Assembly: GCA_914767715.1 (NCBI GenBank)
Contig: OU612070.1
Location: 19,706,025-19,770,024 of the forward strand
Direction: 5' to 3'
Source: Membranipora membranacea
Lineage: Eukaryota; Bryozoa; Gymnolaemata; Cheilostomatida; Membraniporidae
Length of the DNA stretch: 64,000 nt
Shown: piece by piece, positions 23,202 through 36,652 of the stretch
How the letters are laid out: every line of letters begins with the position of its first letter
Position numbering within the stretch: the stretch's first letter is position 1
Notes under the pieces: generated by a model
What the model was told of the DNA's origin: nothing
Seen by the model: the letters and a program-made list of their open reading frames with translations, nothing else
The model's database searches: none
Made by a program: the position numbers and the translations under genes

Positions 23202-25350
23202 TGTCCCCTGCATTGTCAATCAAATATAGCTCTGTTTGAATCACCTATTCACCATGAGACCAAGGAAGCAAACACTCACAACAAAGCAGCAGCTATTAGC
23301 TATATTCCATAGATGAGTGATGTTATTGTTGAAAACTAGCTACAGCCATCAATGATGTAGCATGTGACTATCAATCTAATTTAATTTAACTAACAATCAG
23401 ACCGAGGATAAGAAACGAAACTGATTGCTGTTAACACAAATTCCTGACTTCATCGTAATCTGTAATATAGCTGTCAGTAATATTTTTCATTACAACTAAA
23501 TATTTAGTGATGATTCACACTGAATATCAACACAAATCAGTAATTATTTGCACATTGGCTGGCATAAAATTTAGCCCCTCAAACTTTCCAAGTAGAAATT
23601 CCCCAATATAATAGCCCAATGAGTCACTGGAAATGTTTGCCAATTAGATAAAAGCTTTAGATTCACACAACATGTTTTTATTTCCTCATTGAGTGCGACA
23701 AGTAACTGTTGGGCAATCTAATTAGGACACTCCTGCTATTTATTAATGACAGCAGGTTTTTGCTGGTTATCTCCCCTACAATTTAGGTGTTTTGGGTTAG
23801 GTGGGTGCTTGAGTTAACATGATTAGATAGAAAATGGCCTGCAAAAAAACACATCAATTTGTGTTGAGAGATCACTGTGAACAGAATTAAACTACAGCCA
23901 ATCAGGAGAATCAAACTCTGTTTTGCCTAAACTGAGACAACAAGCTCACAGATGTTTTCATTTTCCATGGCTGTGGTATTTAGGACATCATGTAGAACAG
24001 CAGCATGTTAACAAAAAAACAAAGCATGTGGTCTCCTAACAGAAAAAGGCTGTAACTAGAAACAAAGATTACAACACTAACCTAATATGGCCATAAGGAA
24101 AATGAATGTTTCTGATTTACTGCCTTGGCTTAGTGGCACATTGGTCACCACTGGAGTCAAATAAGCTTTAATAAATGCATAGTGCGGCTCTTTTATCCCG
24201 ACCCTTAAAAAACACCTTATGAATACATGATGTTAGGCAAGGATATTAAATGTTCGGTCTTTTTCTCATGGAATCATATCATCCAACCGAAGATTAATGA
24301 GATATCAGAAACACTTGAATCCAGCTACAACTAGTTTACGTACCAATGGCTTGACCAAAAATTGTGTGTTGTGAATTGTCTCCACCTACATTAAGATTGG
24401 GCAACTTCTGAGACAGAGAAGCAATTTGAATCTGCTGTATTGAGAGGCAAATGCCATTATGCCATCATGTGCAGTAAAAGATGCCTTGTAATGACATTGG
24501 ATCTAGAACTTAGCAATCCAAATCAAACAGTCCTTATATTTCGTCGCATCGCTAGCATGGACAGGCAATGCACTCTTCTTACGATATCGGTTATCCATGT
24601 CTGGCTGTTCCCTGGTACAACTTCCCACTTATCAAACCAACTGCAAGTTAACAAACAATGTATGCTGCAGATGTCAAAGATGACAACCAGACATAATAAA
24701 AGCTGCACGAGATGACAACAATGGTGTGAAACTGCCATTTAGCAAGGCTCAACTAAACATAAAGCTTTATCTTTTTTGACTAGAGTCAGTGCTCCTTGAT
24801 CAAACAAAGCGTGAGGTTACAAGATGAATGACCGCTGCAATCAATAACTTTCATGGTATGTCATGACATGTGTAACTAAATATGCCAGAAATCATAATTG
24901 TTTTAATTCAATTTCCGCGCATACTACACCAACCAACGATGAGATGTAGTTTCTCCGCTCCACACATACTTAACGTTCATATCATATTGACCAAATTGTC
25001 AAACTATCCATACTAAACAATATGATTTGTCAAAAAGTACATCTTATTGGGGCCGTACTAATTTCGAAGAATCATAGACGTAATTGTAAGTCCTATAAAA
25101 AGATGCTTCGCTCTGGATTTTAATGTGGCAATATCCATATGGTATCATGAGAATTGTCAATAAAAGAAATAAGATTAAAAAAAATTAACACTGTTTTGGC
25201 TCAACAATTTCAAATACTCTCGTATCAGTCAAATCAGTCTGGAAGTGTGTGAAACTTCTGGTGTTGCATTAAAAGGGTGAACAGTCATATTGCAAAGTGT
25301 AGGTTATTGACAATTTTTTCAAAGGTTCAAAGTTCAAAAGCATAGTTTTG
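23202..25350. other. spacer between copies A and B; left part of a segmental duplication
   Basis: No gene seen. From about 24,330 to 25,026 and again 25,060-25,350 the sequence is clearly homologous to 57,640-58,425 and 59,835-60,196, the 3' flank of copy C. The duplication therefore included several hundred bases downstream of the gene. Confidence 0.7.
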
Positions 25351-28300
25351 CTACCACGAATACAACTGATTGAGATAATTTAGATATTTGACTGTGAAAA
25401 GTCGACCATCATTGTTCAGCCCATTTGTAATATCCAATTCCACTTTGGTGTTTGCTGTATCTGTCCATATTTGGGAGATATCTCGTAAAGAGTAACTCAT
25501 ATATGAGAACACTGGAAAAATAAAATAATTTTATGCTATCGTTTATGAGCCGAAATCTAGAATGCGCTGACCTGAACAGGAAATCGATCATATTTTGGAA
25601 ATATCAATTTTTTTTGCCTCTTTTGATAATGAATTAATGAAATCAAAGGTGCCTTACTAAGCAGTATTTTCAAAATTTCACAGATATTGGTGTGAAGGTA
25701 GACAACCAGTGATATTTTGTGAAACTTGACTCACCAAGCAAAATGGCGAGAAATCCAATCACAGCTTTTTTGTTGACGAACTGCCTCTCAAAATACAAAA
25801 CAATGTTGTATGTAGGTCTCATTCTGATAACGTTCAGCAGCTGCAGAGCTTTCTTAAAATCAACCTCCTGGTATCTCGAGCCTGCCAACATATTCCTGTC
25901 CCTGAAAGAGTATTATTTATTTATTTATTTGTTTATTCATTTATTAATTGAGGTTTTCTAAAAGTTTATAATTAAAGCAAATTAAAAATAACTTGTTGAC
26001 CTCATACATGTATCTGAATTTTTGGCTAAACCATCAAGGTACAATGATGAGCAGTATTCTACTATAGGTCTGATCAGTGATTTGTAAGTCTTCAATGAGT
26101 TTTCTACTGTCATGTATTTTTTTAGTTTTGATAACAAGTAGACCATTTTTGTTTGCTTTAGAGGCGGTGGCATTAGCCTTATAACAGTAGCAGCAATGCA
26201 ACGATACTTTTGCTGTTAAGAGTACTTTCGAACAATTAAAAGCAATTCATAGTTTATGTTTGTTATCATCTCCTGATCATGTTTATGGATGTTTAGCACA
26301 CCTAGATTAGTAAGTTGAGCAAATTTTTAGTCTAGCGAGTTTGGGTAGGACTTCTGTTGGCTGGAACAAATTTATGTAAGCTGATATAAGTTTATCCATT
26401 TGATCCAGCTTGTCTGCATCCGGAGTTGCTCCCCCCAGACTGTTCAACCCATAGAATTTATACTTGTTGCATACTAGTAGAGAGGTGAAAATTTTAATTT
26501 GTCCTTCTTTAAAAACTTCGCTCTTCCGTATGTCTATTACAACTGAACATTGTCTATAACAATTATGATAATCATCATTGTTACCTCATGAAATAGTTTG
26601 GAAGGTTTCGTTCTTTGACATAACCATAGTATCTGTTCAGCAGCTCCATAAAAACCTTTCCTAGATGTTTGTTTCCTTGTATACTGTACATATCAAAAGT
26701 TGTCTCCTAGAAGATAGCATATTATAACCAACTAGCCCTGTTCACACGACCACGGGTTTTGGTTTTTTTGGTTTTGTAGGTGGCCATGTGTTGTTCGGTA
26801 TAGTATCGATAGTTGTCTTCTGCTGTTTTAGCTCTAATCTTCACCACTTTGAGCTTTGACTATTTCTCTGTTCCATGGGCAAATAAATTAACTTTTTCAT
26901 TTATCATATTCAAAATAAATATAAATAGGCTGATTGCACTAAATATTGCAGTTATAATGTGAAAACATGGCTAAGCTAAGAAAATTTAAAACACCCATGA
27001 GTAAGACGATGACCTTGACCTTGATCATGGTCTTACTCATGATTGTTTTAAATATTCTTAACTTAGCCATGTTTTCACATTAATACTGCAATATTTAGTG
27101 CAATCAGCTTATTTAAATTTATTTTGAATATGATAAATGACAAAGTTAATTTGTTTGCCCATGGAACAGAGAAAAAGTCAAAGCTCAAACTGGTGAAGAT
27201 TAGAGCTAAAACAGCAGAAGACAACTACCGATACTATACCGAACAATACATGGCCACCTACATAACCATAAAACCAAAACCCGTGGCCGTGTGAACAGGG
27301 CTAATAACCAACCAATGGATAGTTCTCAGTATTTGGAGATAAAATCCTATAACCTTTGACCTATACATGATTTGATTGAAATAGTTAAAAAAAGAGATGA
27401 AGGTTGACATAGAATTAGGTCTTTGTCCTGTATTACTTACTTCATTTTCCAAGAAAAAAGGTAGGAAAGGCAAAAAGAAACAAGCAAGAGGTGTTGTGAT
27501 CGTCTTATGACCTGATAATAGATAAATACATGGGAGATTCGGGTCCTATCCTACTCACCTGTTCGGCCATCCAAAGGAAGACGGTTTTCAGGTGGTAAGT
27601 CCTCAGCACAGGTATCTCCTTTGAACCTCTCGCCAATTTGAGGGGATCACATATGGTCTGAATAAAATTCAAATAAACAATGTTAAAGGTGACAAAAACG
27701 TGTATAGTATTTATGGTTTCAGCCATGGTTGAAATTGATTGTTATCATAAATATGTGAATGTTTTGTAAATAGCTCTGATGATTACATGATAATAGGCAG
27801 CAAAAGTTTGGGGCCTGTTGAATAATATGACTGAGGAATGATCATTACTGGCGCCCTAGAGTCCATGTCTGGCATGTTTAACACTATTAAGGTTGCAAAT
27901 GTTCACAATACAGTGTTTAGGATACTTTCAAACAATTTTCGGCAACTCTAAGTAGTCAATAAGATACTAACCAGAAAAGATTCTATAATTCCTTGTGGCT
28001 TAGTTGATATCTTGATAAGAAACTTAAGTATAACATATGCTAACTTCAGAGCTCTTTTGTCACTGTGATAATGGAACAGATCCGCCTCAGCAGAGGCAAA
28101 TGTGAACCTCCAATCGAACTGATGATTGTGCCGAGTTTCGTCTCTTCCTGGCAATTAGTGATAACAAAATTTTAATTGTTAGGAATATGTCCATGAACTT
28201 CACAATGTATATCTGACTGTTTAAGAACTGGTGCTTTGGATAAGGTTTGAACTTGAAAACTATCTGAGGGATTTCTGTTCGAAGCGACAACGTGTTTAAT

Positions 28301-31300
28301 CTTGTTAGTGTTAAGTATGTTATGTAGAGGATGTTAGGACAAATAAATTGCCATTACCACATGGTTTGTGAACTAGATAGCATCCCCTGCTAGCTATGTC
28401 TGTTACAGTTTTCTCATCTATACCGGCTCTGCTTCGTGTTACCCACTCTGAAGCCTCTGAGGGCCAATGTGGACATCTCAAAGCGAATGCATAGTCTATC
28501 TGAAATTTAACATTGATTTAGGATTTAGATAGGTCGAAGATAGCTTTAAATTAATTAACCTCTTTTCACGACATGAGAGTATGAAATTCAAACTATTTCA
28601 ATCTAAAATTGAGACATGCATGGCCTTAACCAACAGAGACTTCTTTATAATTCTTAAACTAACCTCATAGGCTTGGTTTCCATTCGGCCCCACAGCAGTG
28701 GTGTGAAGAGTTAACGCTGGAAAATGTTCAATTATCTGTGCGTTTCCTGACCCTGTTCCCTTGAAGTATCTTGAGGCTATGTGTGATATACCGGCTGCTG
28801 AAAGAAAGTATTGTTCGGCTCCAGGTGAGTTGAATAGGCTGTTTTTTATCACAGGATCATGAACATTCCTCACCTACAAATAAGCAACTTATATGTTGGA
28901 TGCTTTTAATGGATACCAGGAGACAGCCATTATCATGTAAAATCCAAAGGCTGCTATGTCAAGGAAAGCCACATCAATATGATAATAAACACAGTAAAAA
29001 GTGCAGCAGCTTCGGAATTGGCTGAATTCAGAGTTTTGGCATTATAAAAAATTTCTTCCAGAAAACACCATAGTATGCATCTCAAAAATCAATGGTTGAT
29101 GGACCAAAGTAAAGCCATACACTGTGGTTGATGATTAACTGCCATTACCAGAATTCAAAACAGACGGTAAACACATAAACTACGATGAAACATGAAGTGG
29201 GCAAAGCAACTTGCACTGCAGAAGTTGCCCAATCTCTGACTGTGGATTGAACACTCTGCAGGACATAAAATGTTGAGGGCAAAACGATAATTTTCCATCT
29301 CATCATTAGAAGCAACATCAAGTAAACAGGAATTTTGTATATTGGATTTTCATTTGGCGGACTAAAGGTCAACTCTTAAGTTTGATTTTAAGAAGCCTCA
29401 ACTTACCTCCTGTGCATTAAGAACAATCCAGGTGAATCCGGGAGCACCAGGAGCCCTCATCAAGTGTTCATCTTTGATACTCAATGTGTTAATGAATATG
29501 TTTAAGTCAATGTCCTGAGTAAGAACTGCTTTCTCCTCAAGTGGTTGCTTGTTACTCCCTTGAGAAACAAAGAACCCAAATCCATCTGCTGCACTGCCAA
29601 CCACTTTGTAGTCACATATACCATGGTCTTCCTGTAATGAAACAAAAATTTAAACAAATTACACAAACATCATTTTTCCAATTGGAGGTGGCTCAGTTGG
29701 TTAGACCACCAGCATGCAAGTGTTGGAGGTCTTGAGTTCGAATCCCACTGCAATCCACTGACTACGGGATTTGTTGGATGCCCTGATGTACTGTGACCTG
29801 CCCACAAACTGAGAGCAAATTGGCGAAGACATTGAGGCTAGCCCTTAAGGCACACACTATTCGACTCTCATATTTCGAAATGATGCGCATGACTTGCGAT
29901 TTTCTCCAACAGTTTTTAAACTAAAAATGTATCCTATCTAAGAGTATCTGAATCAACAGATGTTTTGTCAGCATTACATCCTCTGTGGTTATTTAATTTT
30001 ATTTTATTTTATTTAATGAGCTTGGAATTATTTGTTGTAAAATGACAATGAGGGCTGAATCTTGTTTTTAGTACAGAAACAATAATATACTATGTGTGCA
30101 GACATCATTTTAGATCAGATATCCGCTCTAAATTGCTGATATGTTGTTGTATCTTAAGTGAACATGTCTTTGATAGAAAGCATTGGCATTTCATGTTCCG
30201 TTCAGACACTCACCTCATAAAAAAGTTGGTCAAACTCTTCATTCGACAGCTCACACAAACTTAAGAACGATTGTATTGACTCCAGTTTCGATCTTAGTTG
30301 TAAAGTTTTGGTGCATGCTGGAAGCAACATCCAAAACATCAAACCAAACGTATATAACATCAATGGACCGACCATCGGAATCAGGAGCCAAATCTAAATG
30401 AGAGAATAGCAACAGAAGTTAGCATTGTCTGGCCAGTTCATCAATAACTTGTTGAAATAAAAGCTTTTAATATATGACAGGTATCAACTCATTTCTTCTG
30501 ACTAAGTAAAGGGGTGTATGTGTATTACCTTTTGTCATAAAGTCCTGCATGGATTTCTGTCCGGCCTCCGGTTATACACTTTAGCTCATTTGATGAAAAA
30601 CTGAGCTTTTTCAGCACACAGGTGAACACACCACGTTTTCAAAGGCTCCAAACAATTTCATAAAGCGTCTATTTATAAAAACCTGTCTGAAATTTTAATG
30701 CATCCAGTTTGGAAAGATACTTCTATACGAGTTGGATTTCGACTCTTATTAGGATTTGAGTATTTGCACTAAACATTTAGATTTATGGTTGAATCTGATA
30801 TGTACTACATATCTTCACTATAAGTCATCTGCATTTTCCTTGTCATAAACTCAGAGTGGCTGGCACACCCATTGATATGTAGGCTATTAGATTTATTAGA
30901 ACCAGTGGGCAATGATATGATTTTCTTATCATGAATCGATGAGATGAAACTTGCTCTCACATAACTTTTGTGGTAAGATAAACTTTTTAAGGTGAACTAA
31001 GTTTGCAGTGTTTGCTTTCCAAATGAATTACTACATACCGTGTAATTGGATTCGTTTTCAGAATGGATGAGATACGGCGGCAAGAACACCAGGCATATAC
31101 CGAAAGGGAAAATTAACGTCCATCGGTACATGTTATTTTTGTAAATGTGTGGTAATTGTGATGCCTTGTTTGTGAAGAGTGCAGACAAATTCAAAAGCCC
31201 TGCAAGCGCCTGTAAAACAAATTTTGATTTCAGATCAGACATTCTGTAGCGAAATTTCAATAACAGTTTTTACCATGATTGATCCATTCTTTATGCTCAG

Positions 31301-34300
31301 TTCATTAAAAGTATTTTGGCTTCAAGTTGCTGTAGAGTTATCTTCTCATTTTCCTACAACGTTGTACATATTATGAATTAGAAGTTATCCCACTTTGCCT
31401 AATTTATCATATCCCGTCCTTGTATCCAGGTAAACATACAAACTTAAATGAGAAAATTATTTATAGAAGTAGAATCTAGGATCAAAATTGAATGTCTCCA
31501 AATGTCAGAAATTATACCAGCATACAAGTTCTACCTGTATATAGGTTTTATTTCAAACTCCAAGCACCAAGCAGAACAATCAATTGTTTCAATCTGGTTA
31601 AATAACTCTCCGTAAGATAGCTGCAAGATAGCAAGAGAATAGGTAGCGATAGATATTTTATTTACTATTTCCAATCCAAATTCAATACTGGTTATAATTT
31701 TTGCTGGATGGGGTCAAAGTTTTCGAGTGGGGGGATTAAATGAGGTCGCATAATTCATCTGCTGGTACTTCTGTCAACCAACCTTACCCAGTGATATGAA
31801 TTAAATTTAAGCCAGGGATACCCATCAAACAGTTATGAAATATTTCAACCCTCAGAAATATACAAGAAGGCCTGACACTATCACATTTTAAACAAGGATT
31901 GATTGAGGAAACCATGTCAATTAAAAATTATTTAAGATTATTAGGGTTGTTTCAAACATGAATTACTGTCTATCGAGTAAAATTTTTAAGAATAGATTGG
32001 GCAGTGCTTCTGATTTGTGTGAAAATAAATGTCATGTTAAAATCCCAAATCCTTCCCTCAAAGAAGCCTTAATAGTAGTAGTATTGTTATTATGGAGACA
32101 TATTATATCAGATATAAAATACTTCTGGTTTCTAGTTACTATTTGATTATGTAATATCAGGGCTCTCAACCTGGGAGGATTCGAAACCAGAGTTTTGATA
32201 TTAGCATGCCCCATAGTGGTATTTTAAAGGTGTAAAACACCCTGAGCATAAACAGCTGGGGTACGTCTGAGATGGCACCAAAAAATTGTCGGGTAAAATA
32301 CCTGAGATTTGAAGATTGTGTGCAAATAATAGCTGGCAAAGCAAGTCAAAGAATGTATGTTGTTAAAAAAATGTTGCATCTAAGTACAAAGCCATTAGCT
32401 TCTATGATGTTCAAAAGTTTTGTAGTTTTCCTTCTTGATGTATTGTCTGCCTGTTTTGCACACGAGCATATGTACCATAGACAAGAAATTACTAAGAAAA
32501 GTTTTAAATGTTGCCAAGAATTTGAGGCTTGACGTAGGCGACCTTGATATTATTGTGCTGTTTTGCTGATGAGCATCACATCATACAAAATTTTCTAGAG
32601 CGATGCCCTCAAATGCAAGTTCCATACATTAGTAGCAAGCTCCTTTAATGACAAAGTATATGCATCCTTTTCTCGCAACATTTCATGTTTGTGATAGCAA
32701 GTAAATCAATAAAAACCTAGAGCATTTCTTGTAAACATAAAATCGTAAATAATTTTAGATTTGATCCAGATGAACCATTTCATATGGACTAACCATGGCC
32801 ATCGCCACAGGTGAAAATGAATCCCCATGATGTAAAAATATGTTTGTAAAAATATTGATTTAAAGGCTGACGAATCGAGCCGCCAGGGTAGACAGGCATA
32901 TAAATGATGTAATGTGATGCTATTGAAATCATTGCCTGGATTTATCCAGTTCACCTGCAAAATGACTTTTTTAACATTCCTAACATTCAAATTTCTATTT
33001 AGCGATATTAATCTATTTGCAAATCACTGGGATTGGCAGTGCAATAAGAGCATAGCTTATCACAAATGAAATCAAATACCCACAACAAATACCACACATT
33101 ATTCTCATGCAAAAGTTTGATGTTGCCTGGATTTATCCGGTTCACCCGCAAAATCACTTTTTTAACATTCCTAAAATTCAAATTTCTATTTAGCCATAAT
33201 AATCTATTTCGCAAAACACTGGGATTGGCAGTGCAGCAAGAGCATAGCTTATCACAAATGAAATCAAATACCCACAACAAATACCACACATAATTCTCAT
33301 GCAAAAGTTTGATGTTATCTTCATTATTCATCTCTGCCAAAAATTAGCAATGCAAGCAAGGTGATCTAGAATAGAGTACACAATAAGAGGCAAATGCAAT
33401 AAATAAAGAAAGCGACTTCAACAACAAGCAAACCAATCCTGAGCTGCTGTCAGCAACCATCAGAAAACACCACTTGAACAAATTGACAATGCAGTTGCAA
33501 ATTCCTTGTCACCAATGAATTCATTATTTCAATGGGCTGTCACAACTATCCACACCAAAAAATAATTTAGATACCATCACTTTGGATATTATTAGTAATG
33601 CCCGAGAACATGGCTTCTCAATATTAAGACGCTGCCAAGCTGAAAGTCAATCTATCGGCTATTAAACAAGCAGATAAGACGTTCCTGGGAAAGCGCATTA
33701 TTCTGCCACCTTCCAACGATATATAAATATGTCCAATTATCTGCTTAAAACATCAAGCAGTGTTGGCCCTGCAATCAAATATGCATGTCATCTCAGTCTG
33801 AACCGAAATGCTTTGACAGAAAGGCAAGTTGGGATGTAATGTGTTGATATTCAAATTAAAGACTAGATTCATTCAATCAAGTCAAGTTCATTACAAGCTA
33901 AATTTTAAAAGCATTCTCAAATGTAAATTGGAATTTAGCCATATCAATTTCACATAAATAACTTGAATAGGCAGGCAGTGAGAGTGTAGCTTATCACAAC
34001 TAGAATCTAATACCTGATCATTCATTAATAATATGACATCAATTATTGTAAGGCAACATTTAGCATTGTTTATATATTATTCATCTCTGCCAACAAGCAA
34101 AATCTGAGTTTTTAGCTCACATTCTAAAATCCCCTGAGAAACCTGAGTTGAACACAAAAATCTGAGTAACTCGGGCTAAACCTGAGTGGTTGAGAGCCCT
34201 GGTAATATTGTCTGTGATATGTAATAAATCAATCAAATCAATCAGGTGAAGACCAGAGAAGGCAGGGGAGGGATTTTTGTTTTGCAGCTTAATTTGAGTT

Positions 34301-36652
34301 AGAAATTTTTTAAATGCAGTCACCTGCAGTCCAAATGCAGGCTGTGATGCCATACAGAGAGCAAAGAGTTACAAGGGCCTTAGCCCATGATAATATTAAA
34401 AATTGTATTGTGCTAACCTAAATTATTAGCCATCCTTTTGTAAGCCTCTATAAATAAATAAATAAGCAATCACTACTAGTATGCCTACCTGTCAATTTGA
34501 GAGCACTACATAGTAAATCATTTGATTGTATGACTAAACAGAGAGACATTGCGACAACACAAACCATCACAAACCAACATAATTATGAAATTATGTTGAC
34601 TTAATCTTGTCACCAAACAATAGCTCATGCGCCTGTTTTTAAAAACAATTTTAATTAGCCGCACAATTACATATTTTATTATGAATAGCAACAGATGATA
34701 ACACCCTATGAGAAGAATGCTGTGTGTACAGCCTCTGAGAGCGCGCTTTCTGCATCAAACAATCGAAGCTAATAAAATATAATCTATTTTAACCATAATA
34801 TCTAAATTGAAAGATTCACACCCGTTTGTGTTGACTAAATAATCCATCACAGAATTACAAAGAAGATCTTTTTGAACCCACAGAGTCAGCATATTTTGGA
34901 GGCATGTGTCATGTGAGATTATAATAATAATAATAATAGCCATTCACATCATGGTTGCACTAGCTTGCCATGTACTTCTAGTAGCTTGACTCAGGAGACT
35001 CTACTGGTCGTGGAGCAAGTCGATTGAATAGTATAAAACTCCAACACTTTCTGGACCATCAGATGTTTGACAAAGGTGAAAAAACCTATATATACATGAA
35101 ATTACAGCTAAACTACACATGAATAAAGACTTAATTGAGACATTAATCATTGAAATAAGATGGGAAACCAATCAAGACCATCTGTGCCTAAGACTCATTT
35201 CCACATTTGATGTTGAATGATTAGATTTCCTGCTAAATTACTGAATTTGAATCATTTAATTCATGATCAGAATATTTTGTAAAATGTAGTATTAACAATT
35301 TATAATCTTTGGTAATCACGGTATTAGGCTACCAGTAGCAGATTATAATTGTATTTGTTGCATTTGGGACATAGGATTATTGGGTCTCATACATCGATTG
35401 AATTGAAAGCTTGTTATAGAAGAGGCTTTGTTTAGGCATAGAGAGTAATATCAAAGGCTAAGGTCTCAGGTGTATTGCGCAATCGTAAGCACACATCAGG
35501 CATACTTTCAAAAAACAGATATACAAGTTACATTTTGCTTGCATGCAACTTACAATGATGCAAAAATCGGAATATCTGGACAGCCCTATTCTGAGTAACC
35601 AAAAGAAATTTTGAAGTAATCGGACGATTGGAAGTAGGTGTGCGATACATTACTTTGTTAGTAACGGCTGTTTTTTTGTAGATTTCTTTGAGAAATAATA
35701 TTTTTTTTAATATAATTGTGGCTCATTGGGTTTATATTGGTATAATACATAATCATATGTGGGTTTAGTTCACCCATGATAAATACAATTCCCTAGAGTG
35801 AAGTTCAAAGTTTGGTCAGGAGGAGATAATCACCAAAATCAACCAATAGTTTTAATGAACTGAGTGACGATCAAATCCCATCAGCTTAGACAACCCTTAC
35901 CCTACACAGTATGGTTAACAGACCTAAAAGTTTAATTCACAATATTGTAGGGAATGATAAACCACGCAGCCCTCAAATTTTGACTTTGTGCCAGTTAAAC
36001 ATGGCATTATATTCTTATAGCTATGACTACTGGATGTTTCTTACCTGGGGTGAAGACAGAGTTTGTCCGATTTTCGTATAAAGCTCTGAGATGCGTGCAG
36101 CGTCGTTGGCAACATTCTCTGTAACATTGTCACCGTTTTCGTTGAAAGCAGAGCGCAGGGGAAAATTTCTAGTACTGAGTTTTAGGGATTGGCCTTCTGA
36201 GGTGAGTGTGGGATATTTTTCCTCGCACAGTATTGTCTCTGTTTCTTCATCTTCGATGCTGTATAGACTGTTATGGTCATCAGCATTAGTAGAGCTGAAA
36301 GGTATAAGAATTTATATTAATTTCTCAGGTCAGCTTCTTTGGTACAGTACAATGCAGGAAATATTTTCTATAAACTGGTTAGGTGATAATATTATTGAAT
36401 ACAATTTGCTGGTCAGGTATTAAAATAACTATAGCTTGAGCTAATAAATTAGAAGAGTTCTGGTAGGCCTGTCTTACGAAAAGATTGTACAAATGATGTC
36501 ACATTCTAATGCAAGGTCTTACTGGGAAAAAGTCACAAGTTTGTTTGGTTCTTCTACAAGGAATAAAGAATTACTTACAATGTGCCCATCATTATGTTTG
36601 TGTTTCCCCCTGAGTGGTTGCGTGGATCCATCGTTTCATCAAACTCGCTCAT
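25351..36652 (-). CDS. membrane-anchored Mab-21/cGAS-like nucleotidyltransferase, copy B (complete)
   Basis: Twelve exons: 36652-36579, 36294-36045, 31209-31039, 30393-30214, 29631-29407, 28873-28664, 28499-28358, 28147-27972, 27657-27559, 26706-26585, 25901-25735, 25511-25351 (TAG). They total 1977 nt with consistent phases, giving 658 aa. Residues 138-156 and 166-190 are hydrophobic segments separated by a nine-residue polar loop; 596-614 is a third near the C-terminus. Between them lies a nucleotidyltransferase: G237-S238 in VVGSAADGF, D265-x-D267 in TQDIDLNIF and the third Asp, D372, in IDYAFALRCPHWP. The Mab-21 helical half follows (SEASEWVTRSRAGID, RGCYLVHKP, FDWRFTFASAEADLF, LRTYHLKTVFLW). 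This is the fold of cGAS and cGAS-like receptors, which make cyclic dinucleotides on sensing nucleic acid. Mab-21 members such as ITPRIP are membrane proteins, but a two-plus-one membrane layout is not one I recognise. All three metal ligands are present, so activity is possible; ligand and product are unknown. Confidence 0.88.
25985..26173 (-). mobile_element. LINE reverse-transcriptase C-terminal fragment
   Basis: The frame reads LLSKLKKYMTVENSLKTYKS then LIRPIVEYCSSLYLDGL, the characteristic post-thumb segment of non-LTR reverse transcriptases (lY-slI-P-leYc). Isolated, in an intron of copy B. Confidence 0.65.
26724..27312. mobile_element. 571-bp full-length palindromic element (26733-27303) with 9-bp target duplications
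   Basis: The left arm runs from tagccctgttcacacgacca and the right arm ends with its complement, tgtgaacagggcta. The arms are about 275 bases each, nearly identical, meeting at a loop of about 8-15 bases around 27,018. The exact direct repeat ataaccaac flanks it (26724-26732 and 27304-27312). Very long inverted repeats with 9-bp duplications fit a Mutator-like foldback element. No coding capacity. It sits 26 bases upstream of the 3' splice site of copy B exon 10. Confidence 0.85.
29686..29900 (+). mobile_element. tRNA-derived SINE in copy B intron 4
   Basis: ggtggctcagttggttagac (A-box) and gagttcgaatccc (B-box) head the element, followed by a non-tRNA body. It stands about 55 bases upstream (in transcript terms) of the exon with the GS motif, matching the position of the SINE at 63888 in copy C. 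Copy A lacks it. Confidence 0.75.
32272..32532 (+). mobile_element. probable LINE reverse-transcriptase fragment inside the hAT-like element
   Basis: The 86-residue frame contains KASQRMYVVKKM, resembling the KASQRLYFLRKL motif just after the palm of non-LTR reverse transcriptases, followed by a plausible LSTKPLASMMFKSFV segment. The start and end are not natural gene boundaries. Confidence 0.45.
32932..33316 (+). repeat. tandem duplication, 191-bp period
   Basis: Two nearly identical head-to-tail units begin ttgcctggatttatcc at 32932 and 33123. A diverged third trace (gtagcttatcacaact) appears near 33,980. Confidence 0.85.

Larger units (their letters stand above)
32151..34208. mobile_element. 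hAT-like non-autonomous element (32158-34201)
   Basis: The ends are cagggctctcaacc and ggttgagagccctg, perfect inverted repeats of the hAT type, flanked by gtaatat at 32151-32157 and 34202-34208. I see seven matching bases rather than the canonical eight. About 2.04 kb with no transposase; it contains a LINE fragment and a tandem duplication, so it is a composite. It fills much of copy B intron 2. Confidence 0.75.

Noticed and set aside
32932-33316. CRISPR-like array
   Set aside because: Only two 191-bp head-to-tail units without spacer structure, in a eukaryotic intron.
33008-33340. 110-residue minus-strand frame with an internal repeat
   Set aside because: The protein repeat only mirrors the 191-bp DNA tandem duplication in the hAT-like element.
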